This document shows, in pieces, positions 1-12,200 of a DNA stretch of 64,000 bases (position 1 is its first letter; each line of letters opens with the position of its first letter). Location: NCBI GenBank assembly GCA_032622095.1, contig CP136062.1, positions 144,724,351 to 144,788,350 on the forward strand. The letters run 5' to 3'. The DNA is from Siphonodentalium dalli. Taxonomy: Eukaryota > Mollusca > Scaphopoda > Gadilida > Siphonodentaliidae. Made by a program: the position numbers and the translations under genes. The notes under the pieces were generated by a model that was not told where the DNA came from, ran no database searches, and saw only the letters and a list, made by a program, of their open reading frames with translations.

Positions 1-903
1 GGCCCATGACGACTCAGCAAAGCAGTGAGCGACATACCCAACCGTACAACAGTAATTGTAATACGACCCTGCCTAACTATGCTTAAAAGCCATGTCCTGA
101 TTGGCCAGTGTCCCGAGTTACCATGGCTATCTCGTTCCAGTTTTGTGGTACAATTCTACTTTTTCCAATTGTACCACGAAAAAAATCGGTTTATTCAGAT
201 CGCCGCACGCGACTTTTCCCTTCTTTTCTAACTCCCCGCAAACGGGGCATCAACGGAGTACACCGCACCCGTAACCCTTTGAATTATTTTGCTACATCTT
301 GACAATCTTGCGAATTTTCTAGCGATTTTTCGCTTGAAACCAGTTTGGTTGCCAATGAATATGGTCCAAATGATGTTATTATATACTGATATATGTTACG
401 ACCAAAGAAAGTTACTTAATAAGTATATTAAATGACAAAATAAATCCATGGGGCCGGGCTGTGCATTCGTCGATTCGAATCTCGATCATATTCGATATTT
501 CGGAATCAAGTTGAAAATGAAAGCGCTTGTTCACCAGTACAGAAGGGGAATACGATTAGTTTAGTAAACTAGATCATTTAGATCGTTTTGTGTAAGGAAA
601 ATGGTCCATAGTCGATGATAATATTCATGTTGTCCCAACAACGTTCAACACAGAAATGACAGCAATCGTATTTCCTGTACAATTTAAATGAAAGGCACGG
701 GCGCCGCTGAAAACACATCGTTATTTAGCCAATCACAACGATTATTTACGCAAACAAATTACTAAAGTACTCCATGCAAAGAATCGAGTACGCCCAATAC
801 GAATTACACCACGAAATGTTTTCTCACCTGAGACCGAAAAAGCGCAGTATTTCGTTGACTATTCAGTCGAATTGTGACCATAAACTTTCAGTCGTATTAC
901 AAA
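1..903. other. Intergenic or intronic DNA, no gene recognised
   Basis: Short open frames occur on the plus strand near 25-300 but show no recognisable domain. Around 140-180 there are two inverted GTGGTACAA / TTGTACCAC motifs that recur in the hairpin at 904-1048, so part of this stretch may be a diverged relative of that hairpin element. Confidence 0.4.
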
Positions 904-1048
904 AGAAATAAATACACGGTGTATCGGTGAGTATGGTCAAATTGTACCACAAAAAACTGATTGTAGGACTCCGCTACGCGTCGTCCTACAATCAGTTTTT
1001 TGTGGTACAACTTGACCATACACACCTCTACACCGTGTATTTATTTCT
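904..1048. repeat. Near-perfect long hairpin (MITE-like)
   Basis: The arms at about 904-969 and 982-1048 are reverse complements over roughly 65 bp with only a few mismatches, and they flank a loop of about 12 bases. Both outer ends read AGAAATAAATACACGGTGTA. Such a structure is typical of a small foldback or MITE, or of a transposon reduced to its two ends. It encodes nothing recognisable; the open frames crossing it are by-products of the symmetry. No flanking target-site duplication was resolved. Confidence 0.75.
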
Positions 1049-2702
1049 TAACTATATGTCGGACAATTGTTACCAAACTGCACAAAAGTACGGTCACACC
1101 TTAGCCGATACACCGAGCATTATACAAATGTTATACAAAATGAGAAAGAAGCTTCTATAATTGGAGGGGATATTGTGAAAGCAACGCTTTCTCTCAACAG
1201 AACGTACACCCAGCACGGTCTTAGTATTCAAGGAGCCGCATACCTAGTTCGCAACGCCCATTGGTTACGAACGGGGTGAGTTAAAGATTCACTGTCAGAT
1301 CCGACACCAAATTAGTCGGAATTTCCTTGGCCAAGAAAAAAAAGGAAAGAATTTTTTTTATAAACACCATCATTTGTATGACACATGCTTCAACGAAGAT
1401 AAAACAAACATTCATCAGTTTTACACAGAAAATGAATAATATCATAACTGAGAATGCTCTTATAATAATTGCTTGCGGAAACGAAAGCATGGGCAGTCTT
1501 TATTAGATGATCATTGGAATGTTTGCTAACCTTGGAAAAATTTAATCTTTATAAAGCGTTATGGTGTCAAATCGGATTGTGAACCTTTAAGTGTTATATG
1601 TGGGAGATGGATGTAAATTCTGTCATCATTTCATAGAGTCACTTAGTATTGTCCAGGTTAATGGAACTGAGCATGTTGATGTCAAGCTATTCATGTTACA
1701 CTAAACACTAACACCATTGAAGCATTTTCTCATGAAGATGTTGAGTTCAATCCGACAAACTGTCAGTCTGAGTTAAACCCAGATTAGTGAACTACTGGAG
1801 CTACGCGTTCGATTGTTTGAAACATATCCACAGCCCTCCTACTATATATAAATTATATAGGTTTCCCCGGCAATATTTACTCATTGCAGTCACCACGTAC
1901 ATTTTGTATTAAAATAGTTTTACGATTGACAGATATTTGCTTTCGGTTTCATTTTCGCAAACAACAAATTCGATGCTAATTGTTGAAATTCTTCGAATAC
2001 TTATATATATTTTCCTGACAAGGTATTATTAGTCAATTCGTGACTCTTTATAGACGCTTTTTAATGCCTATATAGTTGTCGGAATGTATATATAAATTTG
2101 AAAACTCTGTGAAATTAGCCATGTGACAGATAATGTATTACGATATTCTGAGATATATGGCGGGGTTTAATGGTCGCTGAAGGAATTCCGACAATCGCGT
2201 GATTGGCTGCATCTCAAGATCCGTAAGGCCGATTTAGCTTATATTTGGTATGGATGTTCCTTGTGTGACTGGGATTCAAATTTGTTCAAATTGGGTCACC
2301 GGAGCAGGGACATAAATCTTTCCCATGATAATATTTCTTTAAAAAGCTTCTTCTCATGACAATTGATCATAAAAGGTTTAGGATAAAGAATTTTGAACAT
2401 TTAACCATTTTGATTTAAAAAATAAACAACATTTTAAATTATATATATTTTTTAAATTGATTTTTTTCTTCAAATGTCATTAAATTAAATATATCCCTGG
2501 TTTGAAGTACTTCTTTCAAGTGATTTTGACAAGTACTGACTGTTGCAGTCTTCAGAATTCCAATCTTCTCAGTCTTTGCAGTCAGGTGCGCGACTCCACA
2601 GTCAATGACTGTCTTGTTAAAAGTATATTTGGTGTTAGAATGTAGCACAAATATCGATGTCGAATATTCTCTGTTAGCTTATTTCTGAGTCCCAGTTGTG
2701 AA
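1049..2702. other. AT-rich sequence without recognised features
   Basis: No exon, tandem array or transposon end was recognised here. The open frames are short and lack domain signatures. It may hold introns or intergenic sequence upstream of the plus-strand pyridoxal kinase exons. Confidence 0.4.
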
Positions 2703-2712
2703 CAGTTCATTG

Positions 2713-3602
2713 GGGAACATGTCTCTATTCCGAAGGTTCGCTATTCCGAAGGTTCACTAATCCGAAGGTTCACTAATCCGAAGGTTCACTATTCCGAAGG
2801 TTCACTATTCCGAAGGTTCGCTATTCCGAAGGTTTTTGTTATTTTAAAAGTTAATTCTATATTCTAAAGTATTGAGAGGGTTCTTTAGTACGAAGACTCT
2901 TTTTATGAAGGAAATAACTTAAAACATTAAAAAAATAAATGTGATTTTTGTTTTCGTGGGTTTCCTTTGGCGAGTAAAACTACATATATGTCGTCTATCG
3001 GCTGAGGACTAAAACGACATATATGTCGTTTTAGGAAGTGTTATTTTACGTAGACATAACTTCAATAAATAATCTGATTTATAAATGATTTTTGATTAAT
3101 ATAATGTCCCAAATGCTAAAGGCGGACTATAACAGTGGGGCTCTTACGGTCAATCAATACTGGAGCGCTATAACTTACTGTATAGCAGAATACCGCTGAA
3201 TGGACCTAGGTAACTGCAATTCTGACTTTGTATTGATTTTAATGTTGATGTTTCTTTCAAGTACAGATTGCCAGTTCGGGTAGAATGCATCTCTAACTCG
3301 TAGTTTATTTCAGTCAAATGTTGTGTTTTCAACTTTCTATAATATTAAAATGATAAACTGATACTGTCTTCTTGCTATTAATAACCGACATCTGGGACAA
3401 ATTAGATATTAGATTGGGGTGTATAAATGTACGGGGGCGCAAATTTTGATTCATTTCTAGCTAAAAACTCCCATAATAGAAAACCTTCGGAATAGCGAAC
3501 CTTCGGAATGGTGAACCTTCGGATTAGTGAACCTTCGGATTAGTGAACCTTCGGATTAGTGAACCTTCGGAATAGCGAACCTTCGGAATAGAGAACCCTA
3601 CC
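2713..3602. mobile_element. Foldback element with tandem-repeat arms and 10-bp TSD
   Basis: The left arm (about 2725-2836) is built of six or seven 16-bp units of the type ATTCCGAAGGTTCGCT or AATCCGAAGGTTCACT. The right arm (about 3481-3595) is the same array inverted. The direct repeat CAGTTCATTG occurs at 2703-2712 and at 3603-3612, immediately outside, and is a convincing target-site duplication. The interior (about 640 bp) has no coding frame; it contains a small palindrome around ACGACATATATGTCGTTTTA near 3013-3033. TSDs of 9-10 bp and foldback arms are known from Mutator-like elements, so a MULE-derived non-autonomous element is the best guess. Confidence 0.8.
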
Positions 3603-4084
3603 CAGTTCATTGTGTTGCGTCGACCCACTTTTGTTGGTTGAAGCACCTGTGTTGTCTCCATTCGCGTACACACACTAATTACATGCACTAACCAATGTAT
3701 CATCATGCGCGGTGATATAGCTATCTGTGTCATTTAACTTTATCGATTGTATAGGTAATCATGTGTGCGTTATCACCCTATATATCTCAACAAGAAACAT
3801 GATCAACTTCCGTGTATTCAGGGATGTAATGAGGTATTCCACCACAAATAACGATCGCAACGTTCCTAATTTACATTTAAGGGTCCTGTGCGCAAAAGTT
3901 TCAGAAATTTCAGGCATGGACGTGCTAGCAATAATGGCCTTTAAAAATATAAATAAATTTCTTTGCAAATTAATTATTTCCAAGTCGAAAATGTGAAATT
4001 TCCATAGAATTTTGTCCGAGTTGCGATCGATTTTAATGACAACGGCTTAAAGATACTCAATCCCATTCGATGCTTCTCCATATA

Positions 4085-4170
4085 ATCAGATTCCAACAAC
4101 AACATCACCAACATCAACAACAACTACAAAACGACAAAAAAAACCCCAAAAAAACAACAACAACAACACT
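4085..4170 (+). repeat. CAA/AAC-rich simple repeat
   Basis: The stretch is dominated by CAA trinucleotides interrupted by A runs and a CCCC block. It is low-complexity DNA, not coding. Confidence 0.7.
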
Positions 4171-4914
4171 TTTAGAAATGCCGCTTCAATTATGAGAATC
4201 GATTAATTGCCCAAAAATAATGCTAACCACTGTCAACTATAGTATAAAATTCCCCGAAATGTGTTATTTGTCAACATGTTGTTCCACGAAATTTGGTATT
4301 CATTTAACGCTTTATATATTGATAGTTGATAAGCTTCCGATTTTAACCAAATTGACTTGAAGAAAGATACCCAAAATTCTGACAACCTGCTAGTGGCTGG
4401 CGTGGTTATTATCTTATCTTTAGAACCTGCTGGTTTCGGGGGGAATAAAATAAATAACGACGCCAACAATCTGCATGAATTTTGGGGTATCTTTCTTCAA
4501 GTCAATTTTCTTAAAATTGGAAGGCTTATGAATTGTATCATTATACATTTAGAAGAAGAGACGTTTTACTTAAAAAAAACATTAGCAAACTCACGATGGT
4601 GTCTTTGTTTCCAAACTTCCGCCTCTTCAAAAATGTACTAATGCTGGTAATTTTCGCAAGACAAATTAGAAGCATTTTATAGGGATTTCCGAGCACCTGC
4701 GTGTGATCCGCAATGTTATATTAAATAAGCAAAATAGCATTTTCTACGAAGACGATTATTTTCACAATAGAACCCCACTCATGTTTACGTGGGAGCCCCA
4801 CGCGCAAGCATGTTCTCGGTTGGACAGTGCATGTGATAATCGTTTCCAGTTTTCGATTTCGTTTGTTTATTTTAAAATTTGGCGTTAGCATTCATATCCG
4901 TTAGCGTGGTGTTG

Positions 4915-5230
4915 GAGAAGGAATGAAGGTGTCTGGATAAGTTAATATCCAGGTGCTATGCCAACTAGCAACTAACATTCTACTAACAGCACCGAAAATC
5001 TCAAACAAATCGACTGAAAACATTGTCTGAACTACACTAAATTGTAAATATTTACTACTCGAATTGGGACGCTTCTATCGGCGGTAAACTAACGGAAACG
5101 ATTTCGCATTTAATATATAAGAATGACGATGTGTGTTTCAATTTAGATATATTTGTAAAAATAACTACTTTGAACAAGATTATTCTCTATTTCTATTTGA
5201 TCATCCTACCGGAGTGTTTCACATCACTTT
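4915..5230. repeat. Dispersed repeat, copy 1 of 2
   Basis: This segment matches 28190-28545 in the same orientation over about 320 bp. Shared blocks include ACATTCTACTAACA, AACATTGTCTGAACTAC, TAAATTGTAAATATTTACT, GACGCTTCTATCGGCG and AATAACTACTTTGAACAAG. The copies differ by substitutions and small indels. No coding potential or inverted termini were found, so the family is unclassified. Confidence 0.75.
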
Positions 5231-5239
5231 GGTCAATTA

Positions 5240-6095
5240 GTAGGAAGTATTCCGAAATTGTATTATCTGTTCGTGTTAACATCTGTTTCTGCTTATAATT
5301 CCTGAACATCCATTCATATGAATAATATATCATTCCTATGTATACTGCCATAATTGAAAGGTAGAATCCATTGACTGCAGAAAGGGCTAAGCCGGTCCTG
5401 CGCATTACCTCCTGAATATCCGCCATGGAAACGAACGAAAGTCCGGAGAATCCCATTTCGCCCCCTTTGGGTTGGAATCTCCCAAATGGTACCTCAAGCC
5501 TTTGTAATGTGCAACATGGCTCCCGTGTGGTTGGAAATATGTTAACCGATGGACATTCCCGTCAAAATAGTTGACCAAAAGTAGGACAATGGTTGACTTT
5601 TGATCCAAAACAACACTGGTTAGAACAATCAAAACATCTTTAATCCTTTCTACACTAAATAGATTCTTCCAAATCAGTTATAAATGGATACATTGGAATT
5701 ATATATTTTTCACCGAAAGGGGTGTTCAGGTAATAAAAGCAGACGATAGGCAGGGGAAATTAATAGAAGTGTTCATATTATGTGGGAAATGTTTGCATAA
5801 TAAGTTCAACAAACGTGTTTTGAACTTAATATCTGAACATTTCCTAAGGCAACTACTCATCAATGATTATTTAATTTAGATATGGTTAACCATTGCTTGA
5901 TCTTCAATTTTCAATTTCAACTGATATTGTGAAACTTCCGACTCTTGAGAATTTTAACCATAGTTGATGAGGGTGAGAGACCCCCCCCCCCCCCCCCCCC
6001 CCCCGTCGCAGTGTCACCGACAAGGAAACATTCTCGAATGCAGCCTTAGATAAATTTCTGAATTATATCATATCTCGACTAATTTCTTCTTGTAG
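5240..6095. other. Non-coding stretch with a poly-C tract
   Basis: The minus strand at 5193-5456 has an 87-codon frame with one hydrophobic segment but no recognised family, so I do not call it a gene. A block near 5460-5540 with GGTTGGAAT and TGGTACCTCAAG resembles 9780-9830. A run of about 24 C lies at 5981-6004, shortly before the first recognised pyridoxal kinase exon. Confidence 0.4.
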
Positions 6096-6244
6096 GTGGC
6101 TTCTAGGGCGTGATATCAAGACGGAACAGGACGCATTTGATGGAATCTACGCTATACACGACCTCGGGGTCAAGGTCGTATTTGTGACCAGCGTTTCAAC
6201 GGAGAACAAAGGAATGTTGTCGAGTTATGCCAGTATCCGGGATG
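6096..6244 (+). CDS. PDXK: PDXK plus copy, exon encoding WLLGRD...ASIRD
   Basis: The acceptor is TTCTTCTTGTAG before 6096. The exon begins with one leftover base, then W-L-L-G-R-D. It ends at 6244 after GAT G, and the next bases GCAAGT form a GC-type donor instead of GT. It carries the stretch after ITPN in the family and the VVFVTS strand near the ATP site. Its length of 149 nt is identical to the matching minus-strand exon (32430-32578). Confidence 0.85.
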
Positions 6245-9200
6245 GCAAGTCTCAAAATATAATGACTTGAAACCTGGAATATTGTTGTATTGTTGTTAGC
6301 ATTGATAACATGTATTGCGATGTCCATTCTGCGGAATCAATCAAGCACAGCTTTGAAGTGAATCTTCAATCCGCAAGTTAGGCCTGGAAATGTGTTCAAT
6401 TTGTCACGTTCCGGTGATTAGTGTAGGTTGATGGCTATTTGGACACATGAACCTAACATGCTAATAAGATGATTTTTATAAAGTTGCAGACTTTATTGGC
6501 ATTATTTATTTAATTCAACGTTCCGAGTAGATGCCAACCAAAACGCTCTTTGTTTCCAACATAGCATCACAAAACTAACAGAAAACGTGAAGTTTCGACT
6601 CAATTTTATATTATGCAGTTTTTAGAAATATTGTTTCTGCCCAAAATACGTTATATACTTCTGAATTACCTCTTTGTATGTGTACCCATACCGTGTATGA
6701 TACACATAATGCCGACGTCCGTCCACCCGTCCGTCCGTCTGTGTGTCTACCCGGCTGTATGCCCGTAGACCCTTGCTCTCCGACGCGATTACTCAAGTAT
6801 TTTTTATCGGATCATGTTCAAAGTTTATGTGCATATACGATGAAAGACTCCCCCATCGGTATATATTTTTTGGTATCGATCTGTTGATCGGTTTAGAAAT
6901 GATTAACACTTCCCATAATTATATGGTAATGTTCTATCCGATGCCATAACTCAAGTACTTTTTGTCCGATTGTGTTCATATTTTATATGCAGGTTTATGA
7001 TGACACATACCTCAGCTGTATACATTATTTTGGTATCGATTAGTTGATCGGTTTAGAAATAAAACCCGTTCACACCAATTAAATAAGTGAAATACTTTTC
7101 TTCTGATTTACATCACATGTCTCTCCTATGTTCATTAGCTCACTCTTCATCGGTATGGATTTTGGTTTTGAGTAATTAACCCGTATACTCTTGAACCACA
7201 AAGGAACACTCTATTTGATAGTACTATACCATTCATTATGTGTGATACTCTGTCTTGAAAATATTATGATTTTATTGCAATAGTTGCATGCAATATAATG
7301 ATATCAATAAATTATAACGTGAACATCCAATATCCAGAGTATACGAGAGTACCTTTTATACACGTTGTCATTCCACGTGAAATATGTTATTAAATGAGTA
7401 ATGCCATATGGTACAGAGCTCTGGCCAGTGGCTAGATGGAGACAAAAATAAACAGCACTGGTAGCTGTCAAATTTGATGGATGGAACGAGACTCTTGTTT
7501 CTCCTATTCTCTGATAAGGGACCCCTCAACTAGTTTAGTGTCTTCTATATTCCATTGATCTGATAAGTAGAAAATATTAATCCTTTCCAAGGTTCCCACA
7601 GACGCATGCTATAATGTACATGGCCTCTTCCTCAAATCTTTTATTTAGGGTTATCTTTGCACACTATTCACTGGTATTTATTTTGGTATAGATTGATAAT
7701 TGATTAAAAATATATATATACTAACCCTTCAGACACATCCTATCAATATTAAATTAAAATAATGGCTGATAGCCAATATGATTTATCTATGCAATGGGTA
7801 ATAGGCAGATAAATCTACGTGACTGTTGTTTGAATTATGCAGAACAATATTAAATGAACCTACCTGTTGAATCAGGTTGATTAGTTAATGAACGAACACT
7901 CAGTAACTCAGTAAGACACCAAATTAATATTCTTATAGATTATAGGTGATATGGGAGGCAAAATTCACATTTAATAATTAATTGCGCTATTGCGCTTAAG
8001 CGAAATCAATTGCGCTTAAGCGCAAAGAATTGCACTTAAGCGTAATTGCGCTTAAGCGCAATTCAAGGTTATATGTAACTAAACACCCCTGGTGAATAAA
8101 TAGGTTTATCCATAACTTAACTTTAACTCCTATTGACATATCGGCTCTTGGTTTCATTCATTTGGATGGGTAGGGAGCTAGCCCAACTTCTTTATCAAAA
8201 TGGCTGACTCGCAATAGTATCACCTTCTGTTTTAGTTGGAGCGACTCGTGATAGCATTATATTATCGTCGGTATATATTAGTTGGGGCTACTTGCAAATG
8301 CATTACTTTCTGTATTAGTCGGGGCGATTTTCTTCAATTTTCGAGTATACAGGCACACCATATGAGGGGAGCAAGCCCTCGGTGACACCACATTCACACT
8401 ATATGACCATGGAAATACTATAGCTTTGTGCAAGAGATGCTGATTTAATAAAAAAAAAAATAGAGCTCGAGGACTGAGACACCAAAGCTCCAGGAATGAG
8501 ACACCAATTATTTTGGACAGGGATGCTGATAATATGAAAATAGGGTTTTCCCCCCGATTTAAGTCAATAAGTAAACCATATATGAGGTAAGCCCTCATGC
8601 AGTGACACCACATGCATGCTATAGTATATGACCATAGTAAGGGCCCAAATCTGTGCAAAAATACATTAAAAAACATCATACAAAAAATTACTAGAGTTGC
8701 AGGAAGGAGACATCAATTCTTTGGATATAAGGATGCTGATAATATGTAATTATGGATTATCATTGTTGAACACATACTCACAATTGACTGTTGAGTACTC
8801 AGGCTAATTAAAACAGGTTAAAATTAGCCCAATGCTCCTCTTGTGTTGCTAGGTTATACACCAGGTCATGCCAATAGTTTATTGGTAGGTTAGATAGTAG
8901 TCACAATTACGCTTAAGCGCAATTGATTTCGCTTAAGCTCAATTCATTACGCTTAAGCACAATATGTGGTATTTACGCTTAAGCGCAATCAATTTCGCTT
9001 AAGCGCAATTCATTATTAAATGTGAATTTGGCCTCCCATAAGGTGATGCCTTGTTTTGAAAATCAAGATGGCAGATGTTGTTAATACTTGATGTAGATTA
9101 TTGCTAAGAACCTTATTTTCCCCATTTGTTCATATTATCATGGTTAATTGAATTTTTGGGACCAAAGAGCGCTTAGAATATTAACATTGAATGTTATGGA

Positions 9201-12200
9201 TTTTAGCGTCCAAGCTATCATCATCATCATCATTATCATCATCATATTATCATCATCATCATCATCATCATTATCATCCTCGTCATCGTCGTCGTCATCA
9301 TCGTCACCGTCATCGTTTCTGACATCATAATCATTATCGTTGTCACTATTGTGATTGTTGTTGACATCATCGTCTTCGCGTCGTCGTAATAGTCGCCGTC
9401 ACCACAAGCCGCATCAGCAACAGCTCAACCATACTGTACTAAATCATAGACTATAGATGTTGCTTATTTTCCAGATGGGAACATGTGCTATAAGATAGAG
9501 TTCAGAGAACGTCCAGTGCGATTTGTCGGTCCAGGTGATTTAACGATGTCCTTATTTGGTAGCTGGTACATGGAAACAGACGGAGATGTGAAGGTGAGTG
9601 AAAACCGCAGACCAGTCTGTATAATAGCATTGATTGATTGATTACTAGAAACGCCATTATGTTGGCCGTTGCCCACATTGACATAGAGTGGCTATAGGGT
9701 CTCCTTTGGATGTGTCTACCGCAAAATTTCCAACTGAACACCCGCTGGAGCTAGACTCAAATTTCTATGTCAGAAGGTCCATTTGCAACTCCTTCGGTTG
9801 GAATATTTCAACTGGTACCTCAAGATTTACAACTTCGACAATGTCCAATCAAACGCCCCATAGGAGGGGGGGGGGGGGTTATAACTTTTTCAGCTGATGG
9901 CCACATCAGGCCGAAATATTCGACAATTTGTTTAAAAACAACCAATTTAGCACTAAATCCTCGTTGGATAATCAAACTATCAGAGCAATTTGAACCTAGT
10001 TTTAGTTTGAAATTTCCAACTGATGTTGTGTCGGGAATGACATTTCCAATCTACTCCTATCGCCACGTTCCTGTACATTGGCAAATGATTGTAATTTGTA
10101 AGTTTCTTACAGCAAGTTGATGGTTTATTAGCAAATCTTAGAATTATGTTGGAACATGCAGTAACATAATTCTAGATATCACATACAAGGTACCAGAACA
10201 TATAGAAGTCATAACAATTGCCAGGTATAAATATTTACTTGGCCTACACACTGTCAGAGGGCTCAAATTTTCAATTGATAGTAAACAACGCGTGAAATTT
10301 ATTTCTATTCACAAAACATGCTCAGTTTGAGTCATGCATATTATATACAATCTACATAATATGGATCGGAATTTTATGTGTCGACCTCTATATGTTACAG
10401 TCAGATTGTCAAATAAGTAATTTTTAGCTAAACTTGACGAAGTCAGGTTTGAGCTATTGTCATGTGTTGGCGTCCGTCGTCCATCGGTCGGGGCGTCCGT
10501 ACGGACGTCCGTCAACGTTTTCCGTTAGCACACCCTACAGGCCACATATCTCACCCGATCATCGCCAAGCCAAACTGTATATGGGTCTTTGGGGTGACCT
10601 CTAGATTGGATCCATCGATTCCCCCCCCCCCCGAAATTCGTTAATAAACATGGCCGCCAGCAGCTATATTGGATTACAATTTTAATCCATTATCACACCC
10701 TGCAGCCCGCATTTATAGGAAAACATTTTGAAAATTTGATCACCTCTAAATGGGATTTATCTATTTGTCGCAGACCGATTTTATGTGGATGTCGAACTTC
10801 AGTTTTGGGTTTACATTTAGGCCTAAAACTCATTTACATGAACTGGTCTGCATGTATCTGCATTTCTCGGGCACATCGGTCATAGCATAGTTGTTTATCG
10901 GATTTTTATGTCCGAAATGGATAACATGGATCTTGTTGGAATTAAAATCCAATTGCCAGTCTAAAGACAGTGTCAATGTCTTGCTGAATATCATCGACTG
11001 TGTGGGTTACTAATTATGTCAGTATCGTCCGTCTCACAAATTCCGCTCGGGTTATTTAGTGTTGACTGTGAGATAAACATTGGTGATAAGGGGTTTTGTC
11101 AACACGAAAAAGAACATTTAAAATGGAACTATATTTTCTTGAAGGTGTCTTTACTTCCTCTTTTGTTGTGATAACGAAATCAATATTAATTTGTATTAAA
11201 TTGTGATTATGTGATAAAATGGATATCAAATTTGAAGGCAGTTCTATTCAATTATCCACTTGCCCACTAAATTCGATTCGAGCCTTGCTAAAGTTCTCTC
11301 GAATCGAATTTAGTGCACTCGGTTTCTAAGTTTCCTGTATAATTGCGATTCAATAGAGATCCCCTATATATCATATGAGTTACGTACTACGTAATTCGAA
11401 ATCTCACTCATTCCCATTGACTTATTTACAGTTTAGGTAGCATAGACATGGCTATATGATCTTAGTTGGGGTAACCAGCTTAGAATGTCCAACTGCACCC
11501 CTTCCGTTTATACTGGGCCAAAAATCACAGCTCTAGAAATCTTGATCTGTGCCCCGCTCTCCTTGAATTGAAAATTTCCGACTGATATATAAAATAATTT
11601 CCTAACTAGTAATGTCTAACCTAACACTGCCGTGAGGCATATGGTTGCACCATTTCCAACTCATGGCCATTTCATTTTCATATCATTTGTATATAACCCC
11701 TTGAACGGTTTAATATAAACATAGTTTTATTGGTAAAATTATGTATAAACGAATGCTAAAAATGATATCAGAATCATCGTGAGAAAATATTCCGAGTTAT
11801 TTTGACACTGCGTAATCGATTTTGTAAGATTTTTTATTCCAAATGAAATGAAATGGCAATGTTAACTATTCATTACATCCTCGTTCTGCCACATAAATGA
11901 TCACCATTGTTAGAAAAATGTTTGATATCCCTCGTGTCATGACATATTAACTGGTTTTCATTAACCAACGAAATTGATCTAAAATCAAACTATTTATACA
12001 CAATAAGGTTTTAAAATACTTTATTGTCCATGCTCACATAGCAATTCATCGAAAGATGTAAAGTAACAAATGTTCTTTTCATCGCGTTGGTCCTCAGCTG
12101 ATCCGCGCTTTTGCAAAACCACTACCGGAAGTGACGTTATTTGTTTTCTAAAAAATGGTTTCACTTCATGAAATAACTGAACCACAAGCACTTCATGAAC

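Noticed and set aside
5193-5456. Minus-strand 87-codon frame with a hydrophobic segment
   Set aside because: No family recognised, no splice context, and part of the region overlaps dispersed-repeat sequence.
8278-8679. Minus-strand 133-codon frame
   Set aside because: It lies inside the foldback element and across an internally duplicated block, with no domain signature.
9148-9330. Isoleucine/serine-rich frame
   Set aside because: It is produced by the ATC/TCG microsatellite.
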